A stretch of DNA of 11,870 nt from assembly GCA_013695195.1 (NCBI GenBank), contig JACDAY010000045.1:1-11870 (forward strand), read 5' to 3'. Positions within the stretch are counted from its first letter, which is position 1. Every line of letters starts with the position of its first letter. The notes under the pieces were generated by a model. That model saw nothing but the letters and a program-made list of their open reading frames with translations, was not told the origin of the DNA and did no database searches. The DNA comes from Blastocatellia bacterium. GTDB taxonomy: Bacteria > Acidobacteriota > Blastocatellia > Pyrinomonadales > Pyrinomonadaceae. Shown in pieces: positions 1-6,335 of the stretch. The position numbers and the translations under genes are program-made.

Positions 1-121
1 CAGGCTGCCAGTTTCCCCGTCGGACCGCAGGCTCCCAGCCTGCAATGAGTGCGAGCACTTACGCTCTCACAGATCGGCCCGGCGAATTCCAAGAAGCAGG
101 CTTGGAGTCCGCGTTCCGGCG
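1..121. repeat. GC-rich intergenic inverted repeat (GCAGGCT family)
   Basis: Two 26-base arms face each other: the minus strand of 18-43 and the plus strand of 96-121 match at 21 of 26 positions, both beginning GCAGGCT. The first arm contains its own small palindrome, GCAGGCT (27-33), CCC, AGCCTGC (37-43). A third, degenerate CAGGCTGCCAG lies at 1-11, so the element probably continues to the left. It sits immediately downstream of the stop codon of the phosphoribosyltransferase gene. It resembles REP-like repeats scattered between genes in Acidobacteriota, but that is recollection and not shown here. It might also act as a transcript 3' end; there is no T-run. Confidence 0.55.
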
Positions 122-122
122 A

Positions 123-737
123 CTAAAATCTTACTTTCTCTTCTCCCGCTTCCGATGCGCTGCGGGAAGTGCTCCATTCGTCCTCGGTTTCATAAAAGTT
201 GACGTCAAAGCTCAATAAACGCTTTATCGGAATACCGTCAAATTCGTTCGGAGCGTCCTCGAATTTAGCGATAACGCCGCATCCTATTACTTCGGCGCCG
301 ATCTCCTTACACAAGTCGAACGTCTCTTGTATCGCGCGGCCCGACCGCAATATATCATCGACAATTATTGCCGGATAGACGTCGCTTTCGGCCATATACT
401 GCCGAAACTGCCGTTTGCCTTCTTCCATCTCAGCCCAGTAGATCTGCTCTGCATTCAAAGCCTCGCGAACGCCAAAAGCGACCATGATGCCGCCCGGGCT
501 CGGGCTGATCACCGAAACTTTCGGGAGGCGGCCGGCAATTGATTTCTCCATTCTAAAACAACGGCTTAATCCGACCGAGAGTATGCGTGCATTGTCGTAA
601 TACCGAAAAGCGAGCGGCATCTGGAAATAATGCGACGCGTGCTTGCCGTTCGGATAAACAAAATGCCCCTTACGATAAGCTCCCGTCTTCTGCAGGATTT
701 CCATGACCGATTCCGAAGATGGAACAAGATCTACCAT
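123..737 (-). CDS. Orotate phosphoribosyltransferase-like protein
   Basis: A 204-residue cytoplasmic protein of the type I phosphoribosyltransferase fold. Such enzymes use PRPP to ribosylate a base; orotate phosphoribosyltransferase (PyrE) makes OMP in pyrimidine synthesis. Residues 24-39 (GHFVYPNGKHASHYFQ) match the OPRT N-terminal substrate region, and residues 123-135 (AIIVDDILRSGRA) are the PRPP-binding motif with the paired acidic residues D127-D128. The segment at 81-116 parallels the PGG...AERExGxxxLRRGF region of one PyrE subtype, but the LRRGF part reads QFRQY, and the usual TTG/TAG of the PRPP loop is RSG. The substrate may therefore not be orotate. The start at 737 is supported by AGGGAGA a few bases upstream. 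It lies downstream of the Nudix gene on the same strand and could be co-transcribed with it. Confidence 0.8.
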   Translation of the reverse strand: MVDLVPSSESVMEILQKTGAYRKGHFVYPNGKHASHYFQMPLAFRYYDNARILSVGLSRCFRMEKSIAGRLPKVSVISPSPGGIMVAFGVREALNAEQIYWAEMEEGKRQFRQYMAESDVYPAIIVDDILRSGRAIQETFDLCKEIGAEVIGCGVIAKFEDAPNEFDGIPIKRLLSFDVNFYETEDEWSTSRSASEAGEEKVRF

Positions 738-755
738 TACTGTCTCCCTAAACTA

Positions 756-772
756 CGATAAACAGTTTATCG
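756..772. promoter_or_regulatory. Perfect 17-base palindrome upstream of OPRT-like gene
   Basis: CGATAAAC (756-763), one central base, GTTTATCG (765-772) form perfect 8-base arms, 19-35 bases upstream of the ATG at 737 and just beyond its ribosome binding site. The size and symmetry suit a dimeric repressor operator; alternatively it is a small hairpin in the Nudix-OPRT transcript. It lies in an AT-rich 96-base gap that otherwise shows only A/T runs. The regulator is unknown. Confidence 0.35.
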
Positions 773-833
773 CGGATAAATTTTTTTCTGGATCAAAGAT
801 TTATCTTAAACACCAGAAAGTTTTTTTTCAAAC

Positions 834-1283
834 TTATTCATTTAAAACTTTTTCGATAATTAATTTTTGTTCGTGGCCCATTTTTTCTGGCAGAGATTCG
901 AGCGCGAACCATCCAAGGCCGATAATTTCATTACTTTTTACTTCCGGTTTCCCGATTGCCGTTGCGGTAAACAAAATCTCGACGTGGGTGTTTACGATCC
1001 GGACGCGAAGTAATTTCGGCGATTCGAGTTCGATGCCGGTTTCTTCGCGTATTTCACGGCGAATTCCTTCTTCCGGCTGCTCGCCGTGGTTGATAAATCC
1101 GCCGGGCAGCCCCCAGCCTGAATAAGCACGTAGAACATGATTTAAAAGCAAAACTTCGCCCTTCGAATTTACAATTACGGCCGCGACAGACACCGTGAAT
1201 TTAGACTGCGTAAGTCGGACGATCCTTTTACGTGTTTTCCACGATAAAATTTTCCAGACAACTCCGGTCAGTTTTGTTATCAT
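834..1283 (-). CDS. Nudix hydrolase
   Basis: A 149-residue cytoplasmic Nudix-fold protein, the usual length for a single-domain member. Nudix enzymes hydrolyse nucleoside diphosphates linked to another group, using Mg2+. The complete Nudix box GX5EX7REUXEEXGU lies at residues 62-84: G62, E68, R76-E77, E80-E81, G83, I84, with the preceding WGLPGG typical of the family. E80 and E81 are the expected metal ligands. The residues that set substrate choice cannot be read, so it could act on ADP-ribose, a dinucleotide, or an oxidised dNTP. The N-terminus (residues 1-28) is basic with tryptophans and could touch membrane or nucleic acid. The ATG at 1283 is the only Met before the domain and has no clear Shine-Dalgarno sequence. 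Next downstream is the OPRT-like gene, 96 bases away. Confidence 0.88.
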   Translation of the reverse strand: MITKLTGVVWKILSWKTRKRIVRLTQSKFTVSVAAVIVNSKGEVLLLNHVLRAYSGWGLPGGFINHGEQPEEGIRREIREETGIELESPKLLRVRIVNTHVEILFTATAIGKPEVKSNEIIGLGWFALESLPEKMGHEQKLIIEKVLNE

Positions 1284-1351
1284 CTATACAGGCTTATTGC
1301 AAAATGCTCTGGTGTCATTCGACGCGTTTTTGGAAAAAAAACACTATTAAA

Positions 1352-1363
1352 AGTTTATAAACT
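1352..1363. promoter_or_regulatory. 12-base palindrome in divergent intergenic region
   Basis: AGTTTATAAACT is a perfect palindrome in the 147-base region between the divergently read Nudix gene (start 1283) and metalloprotease gene (start 1431). Its centre TTTATAAA could serve as a -10 element in either direction, but no well-spaced -35 was found (TTGGAA at 1330-1335 is about 20 bases from TATAAA). Its GTTTAT half-site is shared with the palindrome at 756-772, so a common regulator is possible. This is a weak inference. Confidence 0.25.
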
Positions 1364-1430
1364 GTAGCACGAGATCCGTCCGCGATCTCATTCAACACCT
1401 ACATCTTAGCTTTTCTAGAAGGATTTACGA

Positions 1431-3530
1431 ATGAAAACTGAATACGCCTGTTTTAAAGGTATCATGGTTGTGTGCATTGCTGCATTCACGTCGTTAAACG
1501 TCTTTGCTCAGGAAGCAAAAACCAGATCTGACCTCACCCGTTCTTTCGAAAAATATGATCTGATCCGGCTCGAGGCCGCCCGCGGCGACAGTTCGTTCAG
1601 AAAACTTACTGTACAAGCCGACGGGCGCCACTTTGAGCTCGCCTTAACGCCCAACGACATGCGTTCGGCCCGCTACCGGGCGGAGGACACGCGAATCCCG
1701 GGCAGATTTACGATGGAATCACCCGTGGTAAATACGTTCAAAGGAAAAATTACCGGTATAGAAAATTCCGAAGTTCGCCTGACAATTGACAGCGGCGGCG
1801 TTAAGGGTTTTTTCGACGACGGCAGCGACCGGTTTTTTATCGAGCCGGCAAGCAGGTATTCGGCGTTTGCTGCCAATGATCAATCCGTTGTATACCGCGA
1901 AGATGACTCCAGAAGTGACAAGTCGTTTTTCTGCGCGTCCGATCTTCCCGGCGAGATCGAAAAAGGACAGTCCATGGTGACAGGCGAAAGAGCTGCCGCC
2001 CTGCAGGTTTCCCGCACTCTGGAGCTTGCTACTGAAGCCGATTTCGAATACGTAACAATAATGGGCGGTGCGTCGCAGGCAAATGCCCAGATCCTCAGCA
2101 TCTTAAATATGGTCGAGGGCACGTACGCGAGCGAATTGGACCTGTCGATCAGCGTCGTATTTCAACATACCTGGTCTGCCGTTGATCCGTTCGGCGGCGC
2201 AAATTCGAGCAACGTTCTTAACAATTTTCTGAATCATTGGAACTCAAACTTTACAACTTTAAACTTTCCCCGCGACGCGGCTCATCTTTTCACGGGAAAA
2301 CCGTATGTGCTCTCGCAAGGCATTGCCTATCTTGGATCTGTCTGCCGCAATCCGGGATTTGCATACGGCGTCAGCGGTTATGTAAGTTGGGCGCCTGGTA
2401 AATATCTCGTCCCGGCTCACGAAATAGGGCACAACCTGGGAGCCGACCACGCGGAAGCGGCACAAGGCTGCGGAAACACTTTGATGAATGCCCAACTGGG
2501 CCCGTCGGCTGCGATATCGTTTTGCGCTTTCTCACGATCCCAAATCGGAACATTTATATCGAGCAACGGAAGCTGTTTAACAGGTGGCCCGGGCCCCACG
2601 CCAACACCGACCCCGACCCCGACTCCTAATTCGACACCGACTCCATACCCGACGCCTACGCCCACGCCCTTTCCAACGCCTACGCCATGGACTAATCCGG
2701 GTTCGGCCGCACGTTTCGATTTCGACGGCGACGGCAGGGCCGATATCGCCGTGTTTCGACCTTCGAACGGGACATGGTATGTAAATCAGAGCAGCAATGG
2801 ATTCAATGTCTTTGAATTCGGCCAGTACGGCGACGAACCGGTCGCGGCCGATTATGACGGCGACGGACGGACTGACGCGGCCGTCTTCCGCTCCGGCGTA
2901 TGGTACCGGAAGAGAAGCGCCGGTTTTACATACGACACCATTCGCTTCGGCATTCCCGGCGATATCCCGGCTCCAGGCGATTTCGACGCCGACGGCAGAG
3001 CGGACGTAGCTGTTTTCAGGCCGTCGACCGGACAATGGTTCTGGATCCAAAGCGGCAACGGAAATTTTTCCATTGCTCAATTCGGAGTATTCGGCGATGT
3101 GCCGATGGCTGCTGATTACGACGGGGATCGAAAAGTGGATCTGGCAGTGTTCAGGCCATCGAACGGCACATGGTACCGAATAAACAGCAGCGACGGATCA
3201 TTTAATATTCAGCAGTTCGGAACCTACGGCGATAAGGCGGTTTCGGGTGATTTCGACGGCGACGGAAGAGCGGACCTCAGTATATGGCGACCGTCGGATG
3301 GCAACTGGTACGTTTTGGGAAGCAGCGGTTCCTACACCGTGTTTGAATACGGCGAATGGTCCGATACACCTGCGGCAGCCGATTTTGACGGTGACGGCAA
3401 AACCGATATTGCCGTGTATCGGCAATCTGAAGGTAAATGGTACCGCCGGAACAGCCGGGACGGCTCGTTTGCCGTAATTCAATACGGCCAAAGCGGAGAC
3501 GCTCCGGCACAGTCCTATTACGTTCGATAA
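1431..3530 (+). CDS. Secreted reprolysin-like zinc metalloprotease with FG-GAP-like repeats
   Basis: A 699-residue exported metalloendopeptidase of the metzincin clan, closest in pattern to M12B/reprolysin. Residues 1-27 form a signal peptide ending in VFA-QEA. Residues about 28-190 look like an M12B-type propeptide (TFKGKITGIENSEVRLTI, FFIEP), with C168 a possible cysteine-switch residue. The catalytic domain spans about 195-384: the zinc site HEIGHNLGADH has ligands H330, H334 and H340 and catalytic E331, and M352 (TLMNA) is the Met-turn. A Pro-Thr linker covers about 387-424. Six units of about 45 residues (427-699) follow, each with a DxDGDGxxD calcium-type loop and VFRPSxGxW, probably a propeller. 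AGAAGGA at 1417-1423, seven bases upstream, supports the start. The gene is monocistronic, ending at the hairpin at 3584-3615. Substrates are unknown. The 910-residue protease of this window shares its C-terminal module. Confidence 0.88.
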   Translation: MKTEYACFKGIMVVCIAAFTSLNVFAQEAKTRSDLTRSFEKYDLIRLEAARGDSSFRKLTVQADGRHFELALTPNDMRSARYRAEDTRIPGRFTMESPVVNTFKGKITGIENSEVRLTIDSGGVKGFFDDGSDRFFIEPASRYSAFAANDQSVVYREDDSRSDKSFFCASDLPGEIEKGQSMVTGERAAALQVSRTLELATEADFEYVTIMGGASQANAQILSILNMVEGTYASELDLSISVVFQHTWSAVDPFGGANSSNVLNNFLNHWNSNFTTLNFPRDAAHLFTGKPYVLSQGIAYLGSVCRNPGFAYGVSGYVSWAPGKYLVPAHEIGHNLGADHAEAAQGCGNTLMNAQLGPSAAISFCAFSRSQIGTFISSNGSCLTGGPGPTPTPTPTPTPNSTPTPYPTPTPTPFPTPTPWTNPGSAARFDFDGDGRADIAVFRPSNGTWYVNQSSNGFNVFEFGQYGDEPVAADYDGDGRTDAAVFRSGVWYRKRSAGFTYDTIRFGIPGDIPAPGDFDADGRADVAVFRPSTGQWFWIQSGNGNFSIAQFGVFGDVPMAADYDGDRKVDLAVFRPSNGTWYRINSSDGSFNIQQFGTYGDKAVSGDFDGDGRADLSIWRPSDGNWYVLGSSGSYTVFEYGEWSDTPAAADFDGDGKTDIAVYRQSEGKWYRRNSRDGSFAVIQYGQSGDAPAQSYYVR
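2589..2690 (+). repeat. Pro-Thr linker hexamer repeat
   Basis: Degenerate 6-base repeats (CCNACN) encode the Pro-Thr linker joining the metalloprotease domain to the FG-GAP-like units. Interruptions (NSTPTPYP, FP) break the array. It is a flexible extracellular spacer in the protein; the third-base variation limits slippage at DNA level. Confidence 0.7.
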
Positions 3531-3583
3531 AATAGGCTTTAAACTAACGGCTAATTCATTGCATCCGCGATGAAGCCAAACAA

Positions 3584-3615
3584 AAAAAGGGAGCGAATTC
3601 CTACGCTCCCTTTTT
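3584..3615. terminator. Bidirectional rho-independent terminator
   Basis: AAAAAGGGAGCG (3584-3595) and CGCTCCCTTTTT (3604-3615) form a perfect 12-base-pair stem around an 8-base loop. It is a GC core flanked by A and T runs, so it reads as an intrinsic terminator in both directions. It lies 54 bases after the stop of the metalloprotease gene on the plus strand and 22 bases after the stop of the convergent subtilase gene. Confidence 0.9.
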
Positions 3616-3636
3616 GTGTAATTAACAACATTTCGC

Positions 3637-5346
3637 CTATTGCAGCGAAACGTCATCGACCCGGAACGTCGTTGCCAGCGAACTATCCGTCGTTGTGCGG
3701 AACTGCACGCGGACGGTTTGCCCCTTGTACGCGGACATGTTCAGCGATCTGAAGGTGTAAGTCCCGGCAGCAGCTTTATTTATATTACTGTATGTCGCCA
3801 ACGTCGCGAGCAGAGTGCCGCTCGTGTTTCTTACTTCGACAAACAGTTTGTCGTACTGGACGCTCGTCGTTGTTTCGCTGGAAGTGACGTTCAACCAGAA
3901 GGTTAATGTTCCGTTTGCAGTGCTCGGAATTGAAACCTGCTGATAAGATTGTCCGGAAACGCTGTTGTTTACGCCGAAATATATATAACCCGTCCCGCCG
4001 TGCGGATAATTACCGTTAGCGATATAGAAGTAGCCTGTTCCGGATCCGGCCCAGGGCGAGGCACTGCCTTCGAATCCCCCGTTTACGAGCAGGTTTGCGC
4101 CCGGCGTTGGAGTCGGAGTCGGAGTCGGTGTTGGAGTCGGCGTCGGCGTCGGCGAACCTGACAAAAGCGAATAGAGTAGAAAATTAGGCGAACCCGAGCC
4201 GATACTCGTTACTTTGCCGGTCGAAGCCGCATTGGTTATCGCTGTATCGACAGCCGCCGGAGAAGCATTCGGATTATTCTGCAGATAAAGAGCGGCGACA
4301 CCGGCGACGTGCGGCGACGCCATAGAAGTGCCGCTGATCGTATTGGTTGCCGTATCGCTCGTGTGCCAGGACGACGTTATGCTTGAACCCGGCGCGAAAA
4401 TGTCCAAACAAGTTCCGAAGTTTGAAAACGACGAGCGGGCATCGGTGTTGGTGGTCGATCCTACCGTGATTGCCGCCGCTGCTCTCGCAGGTGAAGAATT
4501 ACAGGCATCCACATTCGAGTTTCCGGCGGCTACGGCATAAGTTACGCCGGCGTTGATCGAATTATTAACAGCGGAATCAAGAGCGGACGATGCTCCGCCG
4601 CCCAGGCTCATATTGGCGACGGCGGGTTTTACGTGATTACTCGTAACCCAATCGACGCCGGCAATAACGCCCGAATTCGAGCCCGACCCCTGACAATTCA
4701 ACACACGGACCGCATACAGCCGGACGTTTTTTGCGACGCCGTATGTCGAGCTGCCGGTAGTTCCGGCTACATGCGTACCGTGACCGTTGCAGTCGTTCGT
4801 ATTCTGTCCGTCGCCGATTGCATCGAAGCCCGCGAATGCGCGTCCGCCAAACTGAGTGTGCGTTCTTCGAATTCCGGTGTCGATAATGTATGCGTTGACG
4901 CCGCTTCCGGTTGGGGTGTAATTATAGGTTCCATTGAGCGGCAAATCCCGCTGGTCGATGCGGTCGAGCCCGAAAGTTGCGTTTGTCTGGGTCGTGTCCG
5001 CATAAACCACGCTGTCTTCCTCAACAAATTTGATGCGCAGGTCGTTGCTCATGGCCTCGGCATCCTTTTCTTTCATTTCGGTAACATAGCCATTGAGGGC
5101 ATGTTTAAAAACTCCCTTGACCTTGCCGCCGTAAACTATGCTCAGCTCATTCGCAACAGCTGCCGCCTCCGAGCTTTCTCCGAGTTCCCCGGTCGACCAT
5201 TCCTCCAGGACGACGATGTACCGATCCGGAATCGCATTTTTTGCCTTTCGAAATTTATTGCCTTGTCCCGTACTGTGAAATTGCACAAAGCTCAGGGCAA
5301 GAATGCCGGCAACCAGAGCCAGCACGCCGAATTTGATTTTCCTCAT
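3637..5346 (-). CDS. Secreted aqualysin/proteinase K-type subtilisin-like serine protease
   Basis: A 569-residue exported S8 endopeptidase. Residues 1-29 are the signal peptide. An inhibitor I9-type propeptide follows at about 40-117 (DRYIVVLEEW ... KFVEEDSVVYA), which would fold the enzyme and then be cleaved off. The catalytic domain (about 120-395) has the triad D156 (IIDTGIRRTHTQF), H189 (GHGTHVAGT) and S341 (GTSMASPHVAG), with N276 as oxyanion residue. Cysteines 186/218 and 282/313 have the same spacing and offset from the active site as the two disulfides of aqualysin I. A Pro-Thr linker (399-415) leads to a C-terminal domain of about 150 residues beginning NLLVNGGFE and ending TTFRVDDVSL, like CBM4/9-type jelly rolls, which may bind glycan or the substrate. 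AAGGAG at 5354-5359, seven bases upstream, fixes the start. The gene ends at the shared terminator near 3600. Confidence 0.93.
   Translation of the reverse strand: MRKIKFGVLALVAGILALSFVQFHSTGQGNKFRKAKNAIPDRYIVVLEEWSTGELGESSEAAAVANELSIVYGGKVKGVFKHALNGYVTEMKEKDAEAMSNDLRIKFVEEDSVVYADTTQTNATFGLDRIDQRDLPLNGTYNYTPTGSGVNAYIIDTGIRRTHTQFGGRAFAGFDAIGDGQNTNDCNGHGTHVAGTTGSSTYGVAKNVRLYAVRVLNCQGSGSNSGVIAGVDWVTSNHVKPAVANMSLGGGASSALDSAVNNSINAGVTYAVAAGNSNVDACNSSPARAAAAITVGSTTNTDARSSFSNFGTCLDIFAPGSSITSSWHTSDTATNTISGTSMASPHVAGVAALYLQNNPNASPAAVDTAITNAASTGKVTSIGSGSPNFLLYSLLSGSPTPTPTPTPTPTPTPTPGANLLVNGGFEGSASPWAGSGTGYFYIANGNYPHGGTGYIYFGVNNSVSGQSYQQVSIPSTANGTLTFWLNVTSSETTTSVQYDKLFVEVRNTSGTLLATLATYSNINKAAAGTYTFRSLNMSAYKGQTVRVQFRTTTDSSLATTFRVDDVSLQ
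4102..4152 (-). repeat. Pro-Thr linker hexamer array
   Basis: About eight consecutive CCNACN hexamers encode an uninterrupted Pro-Thr linker between the subtilase domain and its C-terminal binding-like domain. The array is purer than the other two in the window and stays in frame if units are gained or lost, so linker length may vary between strains. Confidence 0.7.
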
Positions 5347-5610
5347 TTTTCCGCTCCTTACGTTTCAGTGAATTTAGGAATGATAAAACCCTATTAATGC
5401 CGTAATATGGATTTCCTATAAATAGGCCGAATGAATGAAAATCAAAAAGTTGAAGGAGTACCCGAAAGCCTTTATTTGTAGAAAAAATAATATATTTTCT
5501 GCCGTTTATTACCCGAATGAATGTATAAAGCTTAATAAAGAAATGAGGGTATGAAGCAGGATTTTAGTTTAGCTTTAACATTTGTGTCAAGATAGAAATT
5601 CATAATTCTA
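5347..5610. other. AT-rich divergent intergenic region
   Basis: This region separates the subtilase (minus) from the SRA-like gene (plus) and must hold both promoters, but no convincing -35/-10 pair stood out. It is clearly more AT-rich than the flanking genes. CCGAATGAATG occurs twice in direct orientation (5427-5437 and 5513-5523), 86 bases apart. A 39-codon open frame at 5435-5554 lacks a ribosome binding site and is not called. Confidence 0.4.
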
Positions 5611-6027
5611 ATGACAGGCATAAATAAACTAAATGATGCTAAGTCCGGCGGTATAATTACGTGGGCGGAGGTGTCACAGATTCACAAGATCCGCAACGGC
5701 ATTTACCAGCGAAACGGGCAACTCATCTCGCTTCTCACCGATTTTGGCCGTATCAACCCATGCTATCCGGATTTATACGGTAACACGGCGGATACTATCT
5801 TTTACACGGGATCGGGCCGTCGAGGCGATCAGAAACTAGACGCTCCGAACCGTGCTTTACTCGACGCCGTTGCAATTGAAATCTCCGTCCCTCTGTTCAA
5901 CAAATTATCCGTCGGCCGCTGGGAATTCCTGGGCTTCTGGCGCGTACTGGACGGAAAATATATTTTCGACGAAAAAGCGGACAGAATGGTGTGGAAATTT
6001 ACACTGAAGAAAACTGAGCTTTGTTAA
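5611..6027 (+). CDS. Small stand-alone SRA/YDG-like domain protein
   Basis: A 138-residue soluble protein with no signal peptide or membrane segment. It carries a sequence pattern of the SRA (YDG) fold, which in UHRF1 and in McrA-type restriction enzymes flips out and reads modified cytosine. Residues 63-83 (IFYTGSGRRGDQKLD...NRAL) parallel the YTGSGG...DQKLTNxNRAL block of SRA domains. Residues 104-134 (WEFLGFWRVLDGKY...MVWKFTLKK) parallel the YDGxYKV...FLVWRYxLRR block. N-terminal residues 15-45 could supply the first strands of the barrel. There is no HNH or other nuclease motif in it or beside it, so it may be a solitary reader, a remnant of a modification-dependent restriction system, or something unrelated to DNA. 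An in-frame TAG at 5593 limits the N-terminus and ATG 5611 is the first start; no good Shine-Dalgarno sequence is seen. Family assignment is by memory of motifs. Confidence 0.6.
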   Translation: MTGINKLNDAKSGGIITWAEVSQIHKIRNGIYQRNGQLISLLTDFGRINPCYPDLYGNTADTIFYTGSGRRGDQKLDAPNRALLDAVAIEISVPLFNKLSVGRWEFLGFWRVLDGKYIFDEKADRMVWKFTLKKTELC

Positions 6028-6062
6028 CCTGGAAATTTTGGCTTTGTTGGAGCAAGATACTT

Positions 6063-6084
6063 GGAGCCAGTTTCCTATGGCTCC
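6063..6084 (+). terminator. Possible terminator after SRA-like gene
   Basis: GGAGCCA (6063-6069) and TGGCTCC (6078-6084) form a perfect 7-base-pair stem with an 8-base loop, 35 bases after the stop of the SRA-like gene. The following sequence is T-rich but mixed with C and G (TGTTCCTCTTGTTCG), so intrinsic termination would be weak. Confidence 0.4.
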
Positions 6085-6085
6085 T

Positions 6086-6200
6086 GTTCCTCTTGTTCGT
6101 TCTTGTTCTTCTTATTCTGTGGTTACTTCTTGTTTCCTTATTCGATCTTAACCAAAGTTCCTCTTGTTCTTTCCTTTTCTTCTGGTTCCGTGGTTCACTC
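6086..6200 (+). repeat. Imperfect pyrimidine-rich direct repeat, 2 x 44 bases
   Basis: Copies at 6086-6129 and 6157-6200 both start GTTCCTCTTGTTC and share GTGGTT near the end, with a period of 71 bases. The plus strand is almost all T and C here. A frame read through it is very hydrophobic only because of this base bias. The remainder of the 308-base spacer (6028-6335) holds the hairpin before it, a weak inverted repeat GTTGAAA/TTTCAAC (6218-6240) and the promoter candidate after it. It may be a decayed intergenic repeat or an mRNA leader element. Confidence 0.5.
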
Positions 6201-6258
6201 TTCCTACCACAACTGCCGTTGAAAATTTGCCAATTTCAACAGAACCCGACGATTTAAT

Positions 6259-6287
6259 TTGTCAATCGGACGAAATTATTGCAAAAT
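6259..6287 (+). promoter_or_regulatory. Candidate sigma70-type promoter of the S9 peptidase gene
   Basis: TTGTCA (6259-6264, five of six matches to the -35 consensus) is followed after 17 bases by CAAAAT (6282-6287, four of six matches to -10). Transcription would begin near 6294, giving a leader of about 42 bases before the ATG at 6336. Spacing is ideal but the -10 is weak. Confidence 0.35.
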
Positions 6288-6335
6288 ACGCAAACGGAAA
6301 TCCCACCTGCCAAATTTTTTTGAGGAGAAACCGAA

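Noticed and set aside
4633..5397. 254-codon open frame on the plus strand
   Set aside because: It lies entirely antisense to the subtilase, whose catalytic triad, signal peptide and ribosome binding site are all intact; its own product has no recognisable motif.
5427..5523. CCGAATGAATG direct repeats as possible attachment sites
   Set aside because: Only 11 bases long, 86 bases apart, with no integrase or tRNA nearby.
5435..5554. 39-codon frame beginning MKIKKLKEYP
   Set aside because: No Shine-Dalgarno sequence and no recognisable motif in an AT-rich spacer; cannot be distinguished from chance.
6021..6257. 78-codon very hydrophobic frame, apparently a small membrane protein
   Set aside because: The hydrophobicity comes from a pyrimidine-rich duplicated tract; there is no ATG start or ribosome binding site and it overlaps the end of the SRA-like gene.
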